In this document: positions 17,149-24,667 of the stretch, one piece after another
How the letters are laid out: each line of letters starts with the position of its first letter
Numbering within the stretch: the first letter of the stretch is position 1
Assembly (NCBI GenBank): GCA_018266105.1
Contig: JAFEBA010000049.1
Coordinates: 1 to 64,000 of the forward strand
Reading direction: 5' to 3'
From: a bacterium
Lineage (GTDB): Bacteria; Vulcanimicrobiota; Xenobia; Xenobiales; JADMJV01
Length of the DNA stretch: 64,000 bases
The notes under the pieces: model-generated
What the model was told of the DNA's origin: nothing
Seen by the model: only the letters and a program-made list of their open reading frames with translations
The model's database searches: none
Program-made: the position numbers and the translations under genes

Positions 17149-17778
17149 GAACTGCAGGCTGCGCTGGCGAGCAAGCGAGGCGGCCGCAGGATCGTAGTCG
17201 GCCCGTTGATCGCAATTGAAGCCGTGTCCCGCTGAGTATTCGAAGATCCGCACCTGAGGATAACGGGCGGAAATCAGCCGGGCATCCTGGATTGGGATAT
17301 GCTGATCAAACTGACCGAAGTGCAGCATCACCGGCACCTGAGGCGGCTGCTCCAACAACTGGGGTATGCGCCCCCCGTAGTAGCCCACACAAGCCTTCAA
17401 GCGAGGAAGCTGCTGAGCCGACAGCCAGGCCAGCGTTCCGCCCCAGCAGTACCCGACCAGTCCCACCGGCATGTGCTCGGGAAACCAATCCAGGCAGGCT
17501 TGCAGGTCAAGCATGGGCGCCTCCAAATGACCCACGCGAGCGGCCAGCTGGCGACCTTGCTCCAGATCCCGAGCAGAATAACCCAGCTCCACGCCCCGCT
17601 CGACCCGGTCAAACAGAGCTGGACTGACGACACGAAAGCCTTCGGCCGCGTAACCATCACAGACGGAACGAATGTGGCTGTTCACTCCAAAAATTTCTTG
17701 AACCACAATCAGGCCGTGGTTTCCTGAACCGACCTGGTAAGCCTCAAACTGGTGTCCATCCGATGCCCCAAGCTGCAT
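17083..17778 (-). CDS. Dienelactone hydrolase family protein
   Basis: 231 aa. The Cys-Asp-His triad of carboxymethylenebutenolidase-like hydrolases is visible: Cys in VGYCWGG (about 108), Asp in HFGQFDQHIP (about 160) and His in SAGHGFN (about 190). IVVQEIFGVNSHIRSVCDGYAAEGFRVVSPALF near the N-terminus is typical. Such enzymes hydrolyse dienelactones or other small esters; actual substrate unknown. ATG start with GGGAGG 7 bases upstream. A TTGACA-containing stretch and a TAACCGGTTA palindrome sit between this gene and the divergent gene at 17890. Confidence 0.88.
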   Translation of the reverse strand: MQLGASDGHQFEAYQVGSGNHGLIVVQEIFGVNSHIRSVCDGYAAEGFRVVSPALFDRVERGVELGYSARDLEQGRQLAARVGHLEAPMLDLQACLDWFPEHMPVGLVGYCWGGTLAWLSAQQLPRLKACVGYYGGRIPQLLEQPPQVPVMLHFGQFDQHIPIQDARLISARYPQVRIFEYSAGHGFNCDQRADYDPAAASLARQRSLQFLIQADSAAPHHGRAGQASQDQ

Positions 17779-17889
17779 GCTCGCCTCCCTGTTGACATGT
17801 TCATTAACCGGTTACGACTTTCCATCCCTCCCTCCCCTATTCTAGAGCAGGAAAGAGCCGTACAGGCCAAATCGGGAGGATCAACGAAC

Positions 17890-18534
17890 ATGGGTAGTAT
17901 CAAACCGTTCAATTCCAACCAGGTGATCAAGCCGCTGGCGCGGACGACCATGTTCGTGCTCAACGAGGCCCGCGAAGCTGGCGAGAACGACCCGGCCCTG
18001 GCCATTCGACTGACCGCCGGCGGACTTGTATCGCCCATCATGAGCGGCGTCAACACCCCCGGTGTGGTCGAATACACCGACCACACCCTGGTTCCAATCG
18101 TGCGCGGAATGCTGCTCGGAGCCAATGTCTACAGAATGCAGCGAACCTTCAAGGACCCGGACGCTAGAGTCTGGGACAAAGCTGGCGACGTCATCCGCGT
18201 CGTATCCGACACGGCCGGACTGATCGGCGGATTGGCCGTACTCTTCACCCCTCAATACGCTGCCCTGGGAGCCAAACTCATTGGCACGGCTTACTCAGTG
18301 GATATCTGCTCTCACGCGATGCGCGGCATGACTCATGTCAGCAACCGAATGAAAGTATGGAACACGATGGCCGCCGAGGAAGACAAACCCGACAGCAAAC
18401 CGCCCGGACCGGGCGGCTCGGACGCTCCGCAGCCCCCGGCCACACCCCCAGCCGACCCTCCAAAACTAAGCGGAGTCAACAAGCCGCTAACCCAGTTTGA
18501 CTCCCCAAAACAACTCAACCTTTTCAAAAACTAG
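17890..18534 (+). CDS. Hypothetical protein with hydrophobic core and Pro-rich C-terminus
   Basis: 214 aa from the ATG at 17890, which has GGGAGGA about 10 bases upstream; an in-frame earlier start would run into the divergent gene. There is no signal peptide. Two moderately hydrophobic segments (about 95-120 and 120-150, TAGLIGGLAVLFTPQYAALGA) may associate with membrane, followed by a Pro/Asp-rich disordered tail ending in QLNLFKN. Composition and layout recall the Gly/Ala-rich proteins elsewhere in the window, but without the MKIQ leader. Function unknown. It ends 30 bases before a strong terminator. Confidence 0.65.
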   Translation: MGSIKPFNSNQVIKPLARTTMFVLNEAREAGENDPALAIRLTAGGLVSPIMSGVNTPGVVEYTDHTLVPIVRGMLLGANVYRMQRTFKDPDARVWDKAGDVIRVVSDTAGLIGGLAVLFTPQYAALGAKLIGTAYSVDICSHAMRGMTHVSNRMKVWNTMAAEEDKPDSKPPGPGGSDAPQPPATPPADPPKLSGVNKPLTQFDSPKQLNLFKN

Positions 18535-18564
18535 TCCGCCCGGACAGAAGACCAAACCCAAAAC

Positions 18565-18596
18565 AAAAAAGCCCGCCAGTGAGCGGGCTTTTTTTT
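18565..18596. terminator. Bidirectional Rho-independent terminator
   Basis: A GCCCGC/GCGGGC stem with a 6-base loop is flanked by six A on the left and eight T on the right. It terminates the gene ending at 18534 and could also work in the opposite direction for the minus-strand gene beginning upstream near 19111. Confidence 0.9.
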
Positions 18597-18781
18597 GTGG
18601 AGAAATAAATTGGGCCCACAGTTGAGACTCCCCCGCCTGGACAAACCCGCCAAACCTCCCACCAGGAATTTCCAACGTTTCCTCCTGGCCATCCGCTGAC
18701 GAAGATTCATCTCTTCGGTAACTTCTCAAGTGTGAGCCACTCGTAGAGCGCTGCTTGATGCGAATTCTGCGGTGATTTCGC

Positions 18782-19111
18782 TTAAGCAGAGCGTTGCTGG
18801 TCGCTAGGCTTGAGTTTCCAAGCCTTGTAGACGCTGCCCGAGGAAATTGTCACCCCGAAGCGATCCTTAACCTCACGCAGGAGGTCGGGAATCGGCAGAT
18901 CTCTGCGTGCATGCAAGAAATCCACCACGGGCCCACTCAGTTTCCTCGATCGTCGCCGCGGTTTATCCTGAACAGATTGCGAGGCCGCGGCTGCTTGCGC
19001 CTGCAATTGTTGTTGGCGTTTAGGAGAGTCAAGTCGCGACTCTAAAGTTCCGGCCAGTAGTCCGCAGACGCCGGAATCGTTTAGCAGCAACTCGATGATC
19101 TTCTGCGCCAT
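18782..19111 (-). CDS. Small HTH-like protein
   Basis: 109 aa from ATG at 19111 (a GTG at 19144 is possible). The N-terminal half is a helical segment with a Gln/Ala-rich stretch (about 35-55), then a basic patch RRRSRKLSGP. The C-terminal 40 residues (VVDFLHARRDLPIPDLLREVKDRFG, then GSVYKAWK) look like a helix-turn-helix of the type found in regulators and transposase N-termini. No transposase catalytic domain or inverted repeats accompany it. AAGGGG is 12 bases before the ATG. An inverted repeat upstream (19179-19193) is a candidate binding site. Function inferred from the fold only. Confidence 0.5.
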   Translation of the reverse strand: MAQKIIELLLNDSGVCGLLAGTLESRLDSPKRQQQLQAQAAAASQSVQDKPRRRSRKLSGPVVDFLHARRDLPIPDLLREVKDRFGVTISSGSVYKAWKLKPSDQQRSA

Positions 19112-19178
19112 TTCGGGAGAACACCCCTTACCCCGGGAACGCACCTTCTATTTGACACCACCCATCCCAAGATGCGGA

Positions 19179-19193
19179 TTGAAATTCTTTCAA
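19179..19193. promoter_or_regulatory. Short inverted repeat upstream of small HTH-like gene
   Basis: TTGAAA and TTTCAA are exact inverted copies separated by TTC, 68 bases upstream of the ATG of the minus-strand HTH-like gene. The size and position suit a dimer-binding operator, possibly for the protein itself. The surrounding 245-base gap (19145-19390) is AT-rich in its middle and otherwise holds only the hairpin at 19267-19291. Confidence 0.3.
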
Positions 19194-19258
19194 CCCCCTG
19201 GGTCTCCTGCACGTTCTAGAATTATTTTCAACTTTTTTGCACAGGTCTTTCAAGCAGG

Positions 19259-19291
19259 AAAGCAAACAGCCCGGACTTTTGATCCGGGCTG
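19259..19291 (-). terminator. Probable terminator after the WD40-like gene
   Basis: On the minus strand a nine-base stem CAGCCCGGA/TCCGGGCTG with a 7-base loop is followed by TTTGCTTT. It lies 100 bases beyond the stop of the gene ending at 19391. The T tract is interrupted, so strength is uncertain. Confidence 0.55.
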
Positions 19292-19390
19292 CTGAGCTGG
19301 CCGTCCAAACTGAGCCAGCTAGAGTGGCCCACCGGCTGGCCTCAAATCAGGCCTGCATTGAAAATTATTCCAAACTTGCTGGGCCCGGAG

Positions 19391-20527
19391 CTATTTTTTG
19401 GGCACCAACTTGTAGAGAAATAGTTTGCAGGCGTCCGAGGACTGAGCCCGGGTGACCACCGCGGCCCAATCCCATTTGTCCGAGATGCGCAACCCATAGA
19501 TGGGAAGCTTGCTTTCGGGGATGGAGTCGATCACTTTCAACTGATTCTTGTCCGGGACCAGAAAGTCGGTCGAACTCTGGTAGGGCGAGGTTCGCATATC
19601 CATGGTAGGAATTTCAAAGCCGTAGAAGGGTTTCCACAGATATTTCGGGCGAAACTTGACAGTATAGCTGCCCAGGTCTTGCTGACTCAGATATTTGCCA
19701 GTCCAGGTGTCAATCAGATAGACCCCGGCCTTGGCGGTTGGAGGAAAAAGGTTATATGTCACCAGCAGATGGCCGCCCCCCCACTCAAAGTCGGTGAAGA
19801 AGTAGGTCGGGGATCCCTCTTTCTTCTTGTCGGCCGGGATGTCGTTCAGCAACGGTTGGTCGGTGCCGGTATCCATGTTGATGAGGCCGGCCACGTCCTT
19901 CCAAGACTTCTCGCCGGCATCAAGGCCGCGCCCATAAGAGAGCAGGCGCACTGGACGACCTTGCCTATCACGGGTGATCAGCATGTCCAGACCCGAAACG
20001 GTTTTGTTGGGTGCGTAAGTCTTTACCTTCACCCCTTTTTTCATATCCCATAGAGCAATGCCCTTGTTCATCATCCCCGAGACGGCCAGCAGATCCTGAC
20101 TGGGACTGAAGGCGTAAGCCAGAATCTTTTTCGGATCCGCATCCAGGGCGATCTCGCGAACCACCTTGCTCTCTTTCCAGTCAATGAACTTCAGGGGCTG
20201 GAAATTTCGCAGCAGAATCAACTGTTTGCCGTCGGGGGTAAATTCCAGTCCGTCGGCCGCGTCACAACCGTGAACGCTCTCCGGGATGGAAGCCACCACT
20301 TTTCCGGTCTTCGTTTCCCACACCGTTAGCAAATGAGGCGAAGCCATAAACGCCGCCACGAAGGAGTTGTCCTGCGAGAACACCGGCTTAAGGATGTCGA
20401 ACGGGTCCTCGCCCTCGAGTTGCTTGTCCATCACGTAGTCCGGCGGACAGGGCACAATGGTCTCAGGCTTAGCGAAAGCGGGCGCGGCCGCCAACAGAAG
20501 AGTGAAAAGTATCGAACGGATTTTCAT
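19391..20527 (-). CDS. Exported WD40-like beta-propeller protein
   Basis: 378 aa from the ATG at 20527, chosen because GGGGAGG stands 5 bases upstream. MKIRSILFTLLLAAAPAFAKP is a signal peptide. The mature protein consists of propeller-type repeats with the sequence rhythm FTPDGKQLILL and FSPSQDLLAVSG, followed by IALWDMKKGVKV, typical of WD40-like strands. No catalytic motif is seen. The downstream half is less repetitive. It follows the dihydrouridine synthase gene by 34 bases and may be cotranscribed. A hairpin (20536-20555) overlaps the Shine-Dalgarno region. Confidence 0.75.
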   Translation of the reverse strand: MKIRSILFTLLLAAAPAFAKPETIVPCPPDYVMDKQLEGEDPFDILKPVFSQDNSFVAAFMASPHLLTVWETKTGKVVASIPESVHGCDAADGLEFTPDGKQLILLRNFQPLKFIDWKESKVVREIALDADPKKILAYAFSPSQDLLAVSGMMNKGIALWDMKKGVKVKTYAPNKTVSGLDMLITRDRQGRPVRLLSYGRGLDAGEKSWKDVAGLINMDTGTDQPLLNDIPADKKKEGSPTYFFTDFEWGGGHLLVTYNLFPPTAKAGVYLIDTWTGKYLSQQDLGSYTVKFRPKYLWKPFYGFEIPTMDMRTSPYQSSTDFLVPDKNQLKVIDSIPESKLPIYGLRISDKWDWAAVVTRAQSSDACKLFLYKLVPKK

Positions 20528-20561
20528 CAAAACCTCCCCGGGAGTGTTGCCGGGGCAGTTT

Positions 20562-21539
20562 TTACAAGCGGCCGCAAAGACCCTGGCGTTGCCAGCATTC
20601 ATCCAGAATCGAGAAAAATTCGTCCAGGCTGACGCTCCGCTTGAGTTGGTCAAAGTAGGCGAAGGCGCCGTAGCGACTTGCGATGCGAATCCACTGTTTC
20701 AGCCGGGTCAGGGTCCCGCTCGGGGGCAGGCCCTGGCTGTGACGCACCAGTCCACGCAGCAGCCGTGGCCAATCCAAAGACTGGACCGGCGCCTCCAGAC
20801 CCAGCTCCCGAGCCACCAAACCAGGCATGCGGGGGTCGGCCAGTGCGCTGCGTCCCAGCATAAAGTGAATGCAGCCGGTCACCTGGCGGCAACGCCGAAA
20901 GTCCTCCAGCGTCCAGATATCCCCATTGGCCACCACAGGAATCCCCAGCTCCCGCCTGACCTCACCGATCGGCTCCCAGTAGACGGGTGGAGCATAACCC
21001 TGGCTGCGGGTCCGGGCGTGAATGGTAATCCAATCCGCCCCACCTTCGACCGCCATGCGAGCGTTAATTTGAATATCCTCGATACTGTCCCACCCCAAGC
21101 GGAGCTTGGCCGAGACCGGCACCTCTTCTGGAAGGGCCTGGCGCACCGCCGCCACCACCTCGCGAATTCGGCAAGGGGACTTGAGCAGAGTCGCACCTCC
21201 ATCGTGGCGATTGACGGTGGGTGCGGGGCAGCCGAAGTTGATATCCACGGCGGTCGCTCCGCTCTGGACCGCCACCCGAGCGGATTCAGCCATGCGCTGA
21301 GGGTCGCCACCTAGCAGCTGGACCTGGACCGGCAGCCCGGTGACGGTCTTTGCGCCTTGCGCCAGCTCCGGCACTTCGCGCAGAAAGGCTTTGGACTGCA
21401 CCACTTCATGCGAGACCCTCACAAACTCCGAGACGCAGTAGGTAAAGCCACCCAACTCACCCTGCAGGGCTCGCATGGGGGCCTCGGTCACACCGTCCAT
21501 GGGTGCCAGGGCCACAGCAGGTTGGTCGGCGCGCAGCAT
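20562..21539 (-). CDS. dusC: tRNA-dihydrouridine synthase, DusC-like
   Basis: 325 aa. It reduces uridine to dihydrouridine in tRNA using FMN and NADPH. Dus signatures in order are LAPMDGVTEAPMRAL, FVRVS, VDINFGCPAPTVNRHDGG (catalytic Cys in the FGCP motif, about residue 101) followed by ATLLK, SAKLRLGWD, IHARTRSQGY and VVANGDIWT. The EFVRV and GGATLLK details fit the DusC branch better than DusA or DusB, but the subtype is judged by eye. Cytosolic, no signal. The WD40-like gene follows in the same direction. Start ATG lacks an obvious Shine-Dalgarno. Confidence 0.88.
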   Translation of the reverse strand: MLRADQPAVALAPMDGVTEAPMRALQGELGGFTYCVSEFVRVSHEVVQSKAFLREVPELAQGAKTVTGLPVQVQLLGGDPQRMAESARVAVQSGATAVDINFGCPAPTVNRHDGGATLLKSPCRIREVVAAVRQALPEEVPVSAKLRLGWDSIEDIQINARMAVEGGADWITIHARTRSQGYAPPVYWEPIGEVRRELGIPVVANGDIWTLEDFRRCRQVTGCIHFMLGRSALADPRMPGLVARELGLEAPVQSLDWPRLLRGLVRHSQGLPPSGTLTRLKQWIRIASRYGAFAYFDQLKRSVSLDEFFSILDECWQRQGLCGRL

Positions 21540-21731
21540 TGTCCGCGCAGTCTAGCAAAAAATGCGCCCCAACCCAAGCGCTCCGTCGCAGCAGAGCTGC
21601 TCCACTCGCGCAAGCTGTTGCGGGACGACATTTTTTGCACAATCACAGGAGCGACCGTCCTTCGGCCGTTCGCAAAAATTCTCACGCGCACGAAGAAGTT
21701 CTGACGCCCGCTGGCGAATTTCTGAGTGCAG

Positions 21732-22730
21732 ATGATCCGAAATCTGGCCGAAATGACCTGGCTCGAGGTCAAGCAACTCAATCTGGATGAGACGCTGGTG
21801 TTTCTTCCCATCAGTCCGCTGGAGCAGCACGGTCCCCATTTACCTATTGGAATGGACCTTTTTGGAGCAGAGTTCCTGACGAAGAAGATGGCGGAACTCT
21901 TCCAAAGCCTGCACCCAAGCTGGGAGGTGCTGCTGGTCCCAGGTCTCCCCATTGGCTCCAATGCCTTCGACTATCCGGGAAGCCTGTTTACCCGCCAGCG
22001 CGTCATTCGCGATCTGCTCGTCGACTACGGCGCCTGCCTGGCTCGCCACGGACTGCTCCACCAGGTGATGATCAGTGTGCACGGAGGCACCGGTCACATC
22101 GTAGCCATGGAGGAAGCCGCCGATATTTTGGCCCGCCGCTTCAGATGTCGTATCATCGCCCCTTTCGGAGCCCTGGCCTCAAAGTATTTCCACGGGGGCT
22201 ACGACGAACAACTGGGAGCTTTGACCGGCACCCCCCTGACCCCCGAGGAACGCAAACAGCTTCGCAGCGATTGGCACGCTGGTTGGTGGGAAACTTCGCT
22301 CATGCTGGCCGCCTGCCCTCACCTGGTGCGCCCCGAATACCGCGAACTCAATGAAGTTCGCGTGGATGACTTTCGCAAAGTGAATGACCAGTTGGTGAAA
22401 AGCCTGAATCAGGGGCTGGGCTACCTGGGCGCTCCGGGCAAGGCCAGCGCCGAATTTGGTGAACTGCTCTCGGGCCTGCTGGCCGTCGACGGAGTGCGAT
22501 TGATCGACCGGATTGTGGTGGGAGGCGGCCCCGTTCAACCCAGTGACCGCTCTCCGATGTACGACATTCCTTTCATGCGCACCGATTTCGTGCGCAACTC
22601 GGTTGCCGTGGGAGCGGGAGTGTTGTTGACCCTGCTTGGTGGTCTACCGCTGTTGGAAGCGGTGCGACGGGGAGGCATGCCCTTTCTGCCGGACGACCGC
22701 AACAAACCCAAGGAGCCGCCACCCGCCTAA
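21732..22730 (+). CDS. Creatininase-family amidohydrolase
   Basis: 332 aa from the ATG (a GTG two codons earlier is equally possible). The family metal ligands appear as SPLEQHGPHLP (Glu/His), IGMDLFGAEF (Asp) and SVHGGTGH (His), and HAGWWETSLML holds the later Glu. Members include creatininase and enzymes of F420 and mycofactocin biosynthesis (MftE/FbiE types); no adjacent redox-cofactor gene confirms either. The C-terminal 40 residues are Pro-rich. The gene is divergent from dusC. Substrate not assigned. Confidence 0.85.
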   Translation: MIRNLAEMTWLEVKQLNLDETLVFLPISPLEQHGPHLPIGMDLFGAEFLTKKMAELFQSLHPSWEVLLVPGLPIGSNAFDYPGSLFTRQRVIRDLLVDYGACLARHGLLHQVMISVHGGTGHIVAMEEAADILARRFRCRIIAPFGALASKYFHGGYDEQLGALTGTPLTPEERKQLRSDWHAGWWETSLMLAACPHLVRPEYRELNEVRVDDFRKVNDQLVKSLNQGLGYLGAPGKASAEFGELLSGLLAVDGVRLIDRIVVGGGPVQPSDRSPMYDIPFMRTDFVRNSVAVGAGVLLTLLGGLPLLEAVRRGGMPFLPDDRNKPKEPPPA

Positions 22731-22735
22731 AGTGC

Positions 22736-23866
22736 TTATTGCGTGGGGCTCAACTCGCTCCAGCGCGATTCCAATCGAGCCTTCTCGGCTTCCTTTAAGA
22801 AGCTCTTGCGGATGCCGGTCAGACTGATCTGCTCAAGTTCTTGGAGGCTCAGCCCGCACTCCTCGGCCATGGCCATGTACTCTCCGACCAGGGTCAGATC
22901 AAAAATATGGCGGTCGTCGGTGCTGATGGTCACTGGCACGCCCTGCCGCTTGTAGGCAATCAAGGGATAACCCTTGAGATCCTTGACCGCATTGATGAGT
23001 CGATTGCTGTCGGGACACATCTCCAGGGTCACTCCCCGGCGCGCCACCTCCTGCACCAGGTGAGGATCCTCTCCCAGGCGCAGGCCGTGGCCGATACGCT
23101 CAGCATGGCAGCTTTCCAGGGCCTGAACAATACTTTCGGGTCCCATCGCTTCGCCGGCGTGAATGGTCACGTGCAACCCCTGAGAGCGGGCATAATCGAA
23201 GACTTCCTTAAACTTCGAGGCCGGATGGTGCACCTCATCGCCAGCCAGATCCAAGGCCACCACGCCTCTGCCTTGACGAGCGACCGCGGCTCGGGCCACG
23301 CGCATGGCTGATTCCAGAGGATAGCTGCGATTGAGTGAGACGATCAGGCGCGCCTCGATGGGGTAGTCGCGACAGGCCTGATGCATACCCTCGAGCACAG
23401 CGTCCAGCACCCCGTCGATAGAGAGCATCTCCTCGTGCTTCACGGGGTTGACGCGAATCTCGGCGTAGATCACGCCCTCCCGGGCCATGTCCTCGATCAT
23501 TTCGTAGCTGACGCGTCGCAAGCTCTCGGGATGATCAAAAATAAATCGGAAGGGGTCGAACTTCTTAAGAAAATCCAGCAGATTCTCTCCGGGCCGCATC
23601 TCGATCTTGCGCTTTAGCTCTTCTACGCCTGAAACTCCAAGGTCGGCGCCATACTTGGGAGCCAGCTCCAGGATCGTTTCTGGTCGAACCGCACCTTCCA
23701 GATGCGTATGGAGCTCGGTCTTGGGCATCTCCTCGACCAGCACGCGAAAATCGTCTCGATTCAGATATCGAGCCTGAGCATCAGATCGATCTGGATCTCC
23801 GATCTTGATCGGCTGAGCCAGGCAAACGGCAGTCAAAACCAACCAGATGAACGCGGAAATCTTCAC
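22736..23866 (-). CDS. Exported adenosine deaminase family protein
   Basis: 376 aa. A signal peptide (MKISAFIWLVLTAVCLAQ) precedes the adenosine deaminase fold. Zinc and active-site motifs are KTELHTHLEGA (two His), THAGEAMG (His, Glu) with HGLRLGE, and STDDRHIF, where the last motif normally reads STDDP. Deaminates adenosine to inosine if the family function holds; the signal peptide places it in the periplasm or outside, like secreted ADGF-type enzymes. Its start codon is directly next to the stop of the upstream nucleotidyltransferase gene (no gap), indicating a shared transcript with that gene and the desaturase-like gene. Confidence 0.85.
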   Translation of the reverse strand: MKISAFIWLVLTAVCLAQPIKIGDPDRSDAQARYLNRDDFRVLVEEMPKTELHTHLEGAVRPETILELAPKYGADLGVSGVEELKRKIEMRPGENLLDFLKKFDPFRFIFDHPESLRRVSYEMIEDMAREGVIYAEIRVNPVKHEEMLSIDGVLDAVLEGMHQACRDYPIEARLIVSLNRSYPLESAMRVARAAVARQGRGVVALDLAGDEVHHPASKFKEVFDYARSQGLHVTIHAGEAMGPESIVQALESCHAERIGHGLRLGEDPHLVQEVARRGVTLEMCPDSNRLINAVKDLKGYPLIAYKRQGVPVTISTDDRHIFDLTLVGEYMAMAEECGLSLQELEQISLTGIRKSFLKEAEKARLESRWSELSPTQ

Positions 23867-24667
23867 TTAGACTTGCGGTTTCTCCAAATGGGACTGGTGG
23901 ACGCATAAATCGGCCACCTTGCGCACCACCGCCCCCACCACCGGCACGGCAGCCAGGGTGCCACCCAAAGAGAGAACGGCGTTGGTGACTTTCGACTTAA
24001 AGGTTTTGCCCTCAAATTGCTCTCGTTTGCTGTGAGCACTGAGCCCTTCGCCCCAGAGTTTGCCAGTGGCCCACTCGTAGGGAGCGCTGGTTTCGCGACG
24101 CTGAGTGCGAGCATCCTGAACGCAGGTATAGACTTTACGCAGATAACCGGATTCACCCAGTCGCTGGGGGTCGATCTCCACGGAAGCACCGGCATACATC
24201 AAATTAGCCCGATTGAAACCAGGAGTTTTCTCAGACATCGGAAACAAGCAGGCATCCGTGGACTCCACCCGCTTCTCATAGCAATCGAACCCTTTGGAGA
24301 CTTCCTCGGGTTTCAGGGTGGCATAGCCATCCAGATCCGAATTGGCGCCAAGGCGACCGCGCGAGAAACTGCCGGTCAAATAGATTTTACTGGGATAGGA
24401 CGGCAACTCCTGAACGTTCTCGAGTAACGACTTCTGCAGGGCGTCAATACGTGGGCCCACTTGATCGTCGCTGAAAGGCTTGGCCAGTTCACGACTCACT
24501 TTGGCCTCCCAGCGGTCGGAAAGTTCACCCCGGGTGCGATGGGAGAGGTAAGTGGCCAGATTCTCCTGCATGATCTCGTGCTGCTCGGACGGGATGCCGC
24601 GATCGGACATGCGTTTTCCGGCGTCACGCCAGTTCTGGTCGGGCCATTTGGTATTGCAAATCCTCAT
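23867..24667 (-). CDS. Nucleotidyltransferase-fold protein with hydrophobic C-terminus
   Basis: 266 aa. The motif IYLTGSFSRGRLGANSDLDG fits the DNA polymerase beta-like nucleotidyltransferase signature GSxxxGxxxxxSDxD (about residues 98-115). A third acidic residue is plausible in VEIDPQR (about 165). C-terminally, about residues 228-250 (TNAVLSLGGTLAAVPVVGAV) are strongly hydrophobic. Such enzymes transfer a nucleotide to small molecules, tRNA or proteins (antibiotic or MNT-like modification). The target is unknown. It overlaps the upstream desaturase-like gene by 4 bases (ATGA) and touches the adenosine deaminase gene, so it is translationally tied to both. Confidence 0.75.
   Translation of the reverse strand: MRICNTKWPDQNWRDAGKRMSDRGIPSEQHEIMQENLATYLSHRTRGELSDRWEAKVSRELAKPFSDDQVGPRIDALQKSLLENVQELPSYPSKIYLTGSFSRGRLGANSDLDGYATLKPEEVSKGFDCYEKRVESTDACLFPMSEKTPGFNRANLMYAGASVEIDPQRLGESGYLRKVYTCVQDARTQRRETSAPYEWATGKLWGEGLSAHSKREQFEGKTFKSKVTNAVLSLGGTLAAVPVVGAVVRKVADLCVHQSHLEKPQV

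Noticed and set aside
18782..19144. Small HTH-like gene read as a transposase or IS remnant
   Set aside because: No catalytic domain, no terminal inverted repeats and no target-site duplication.
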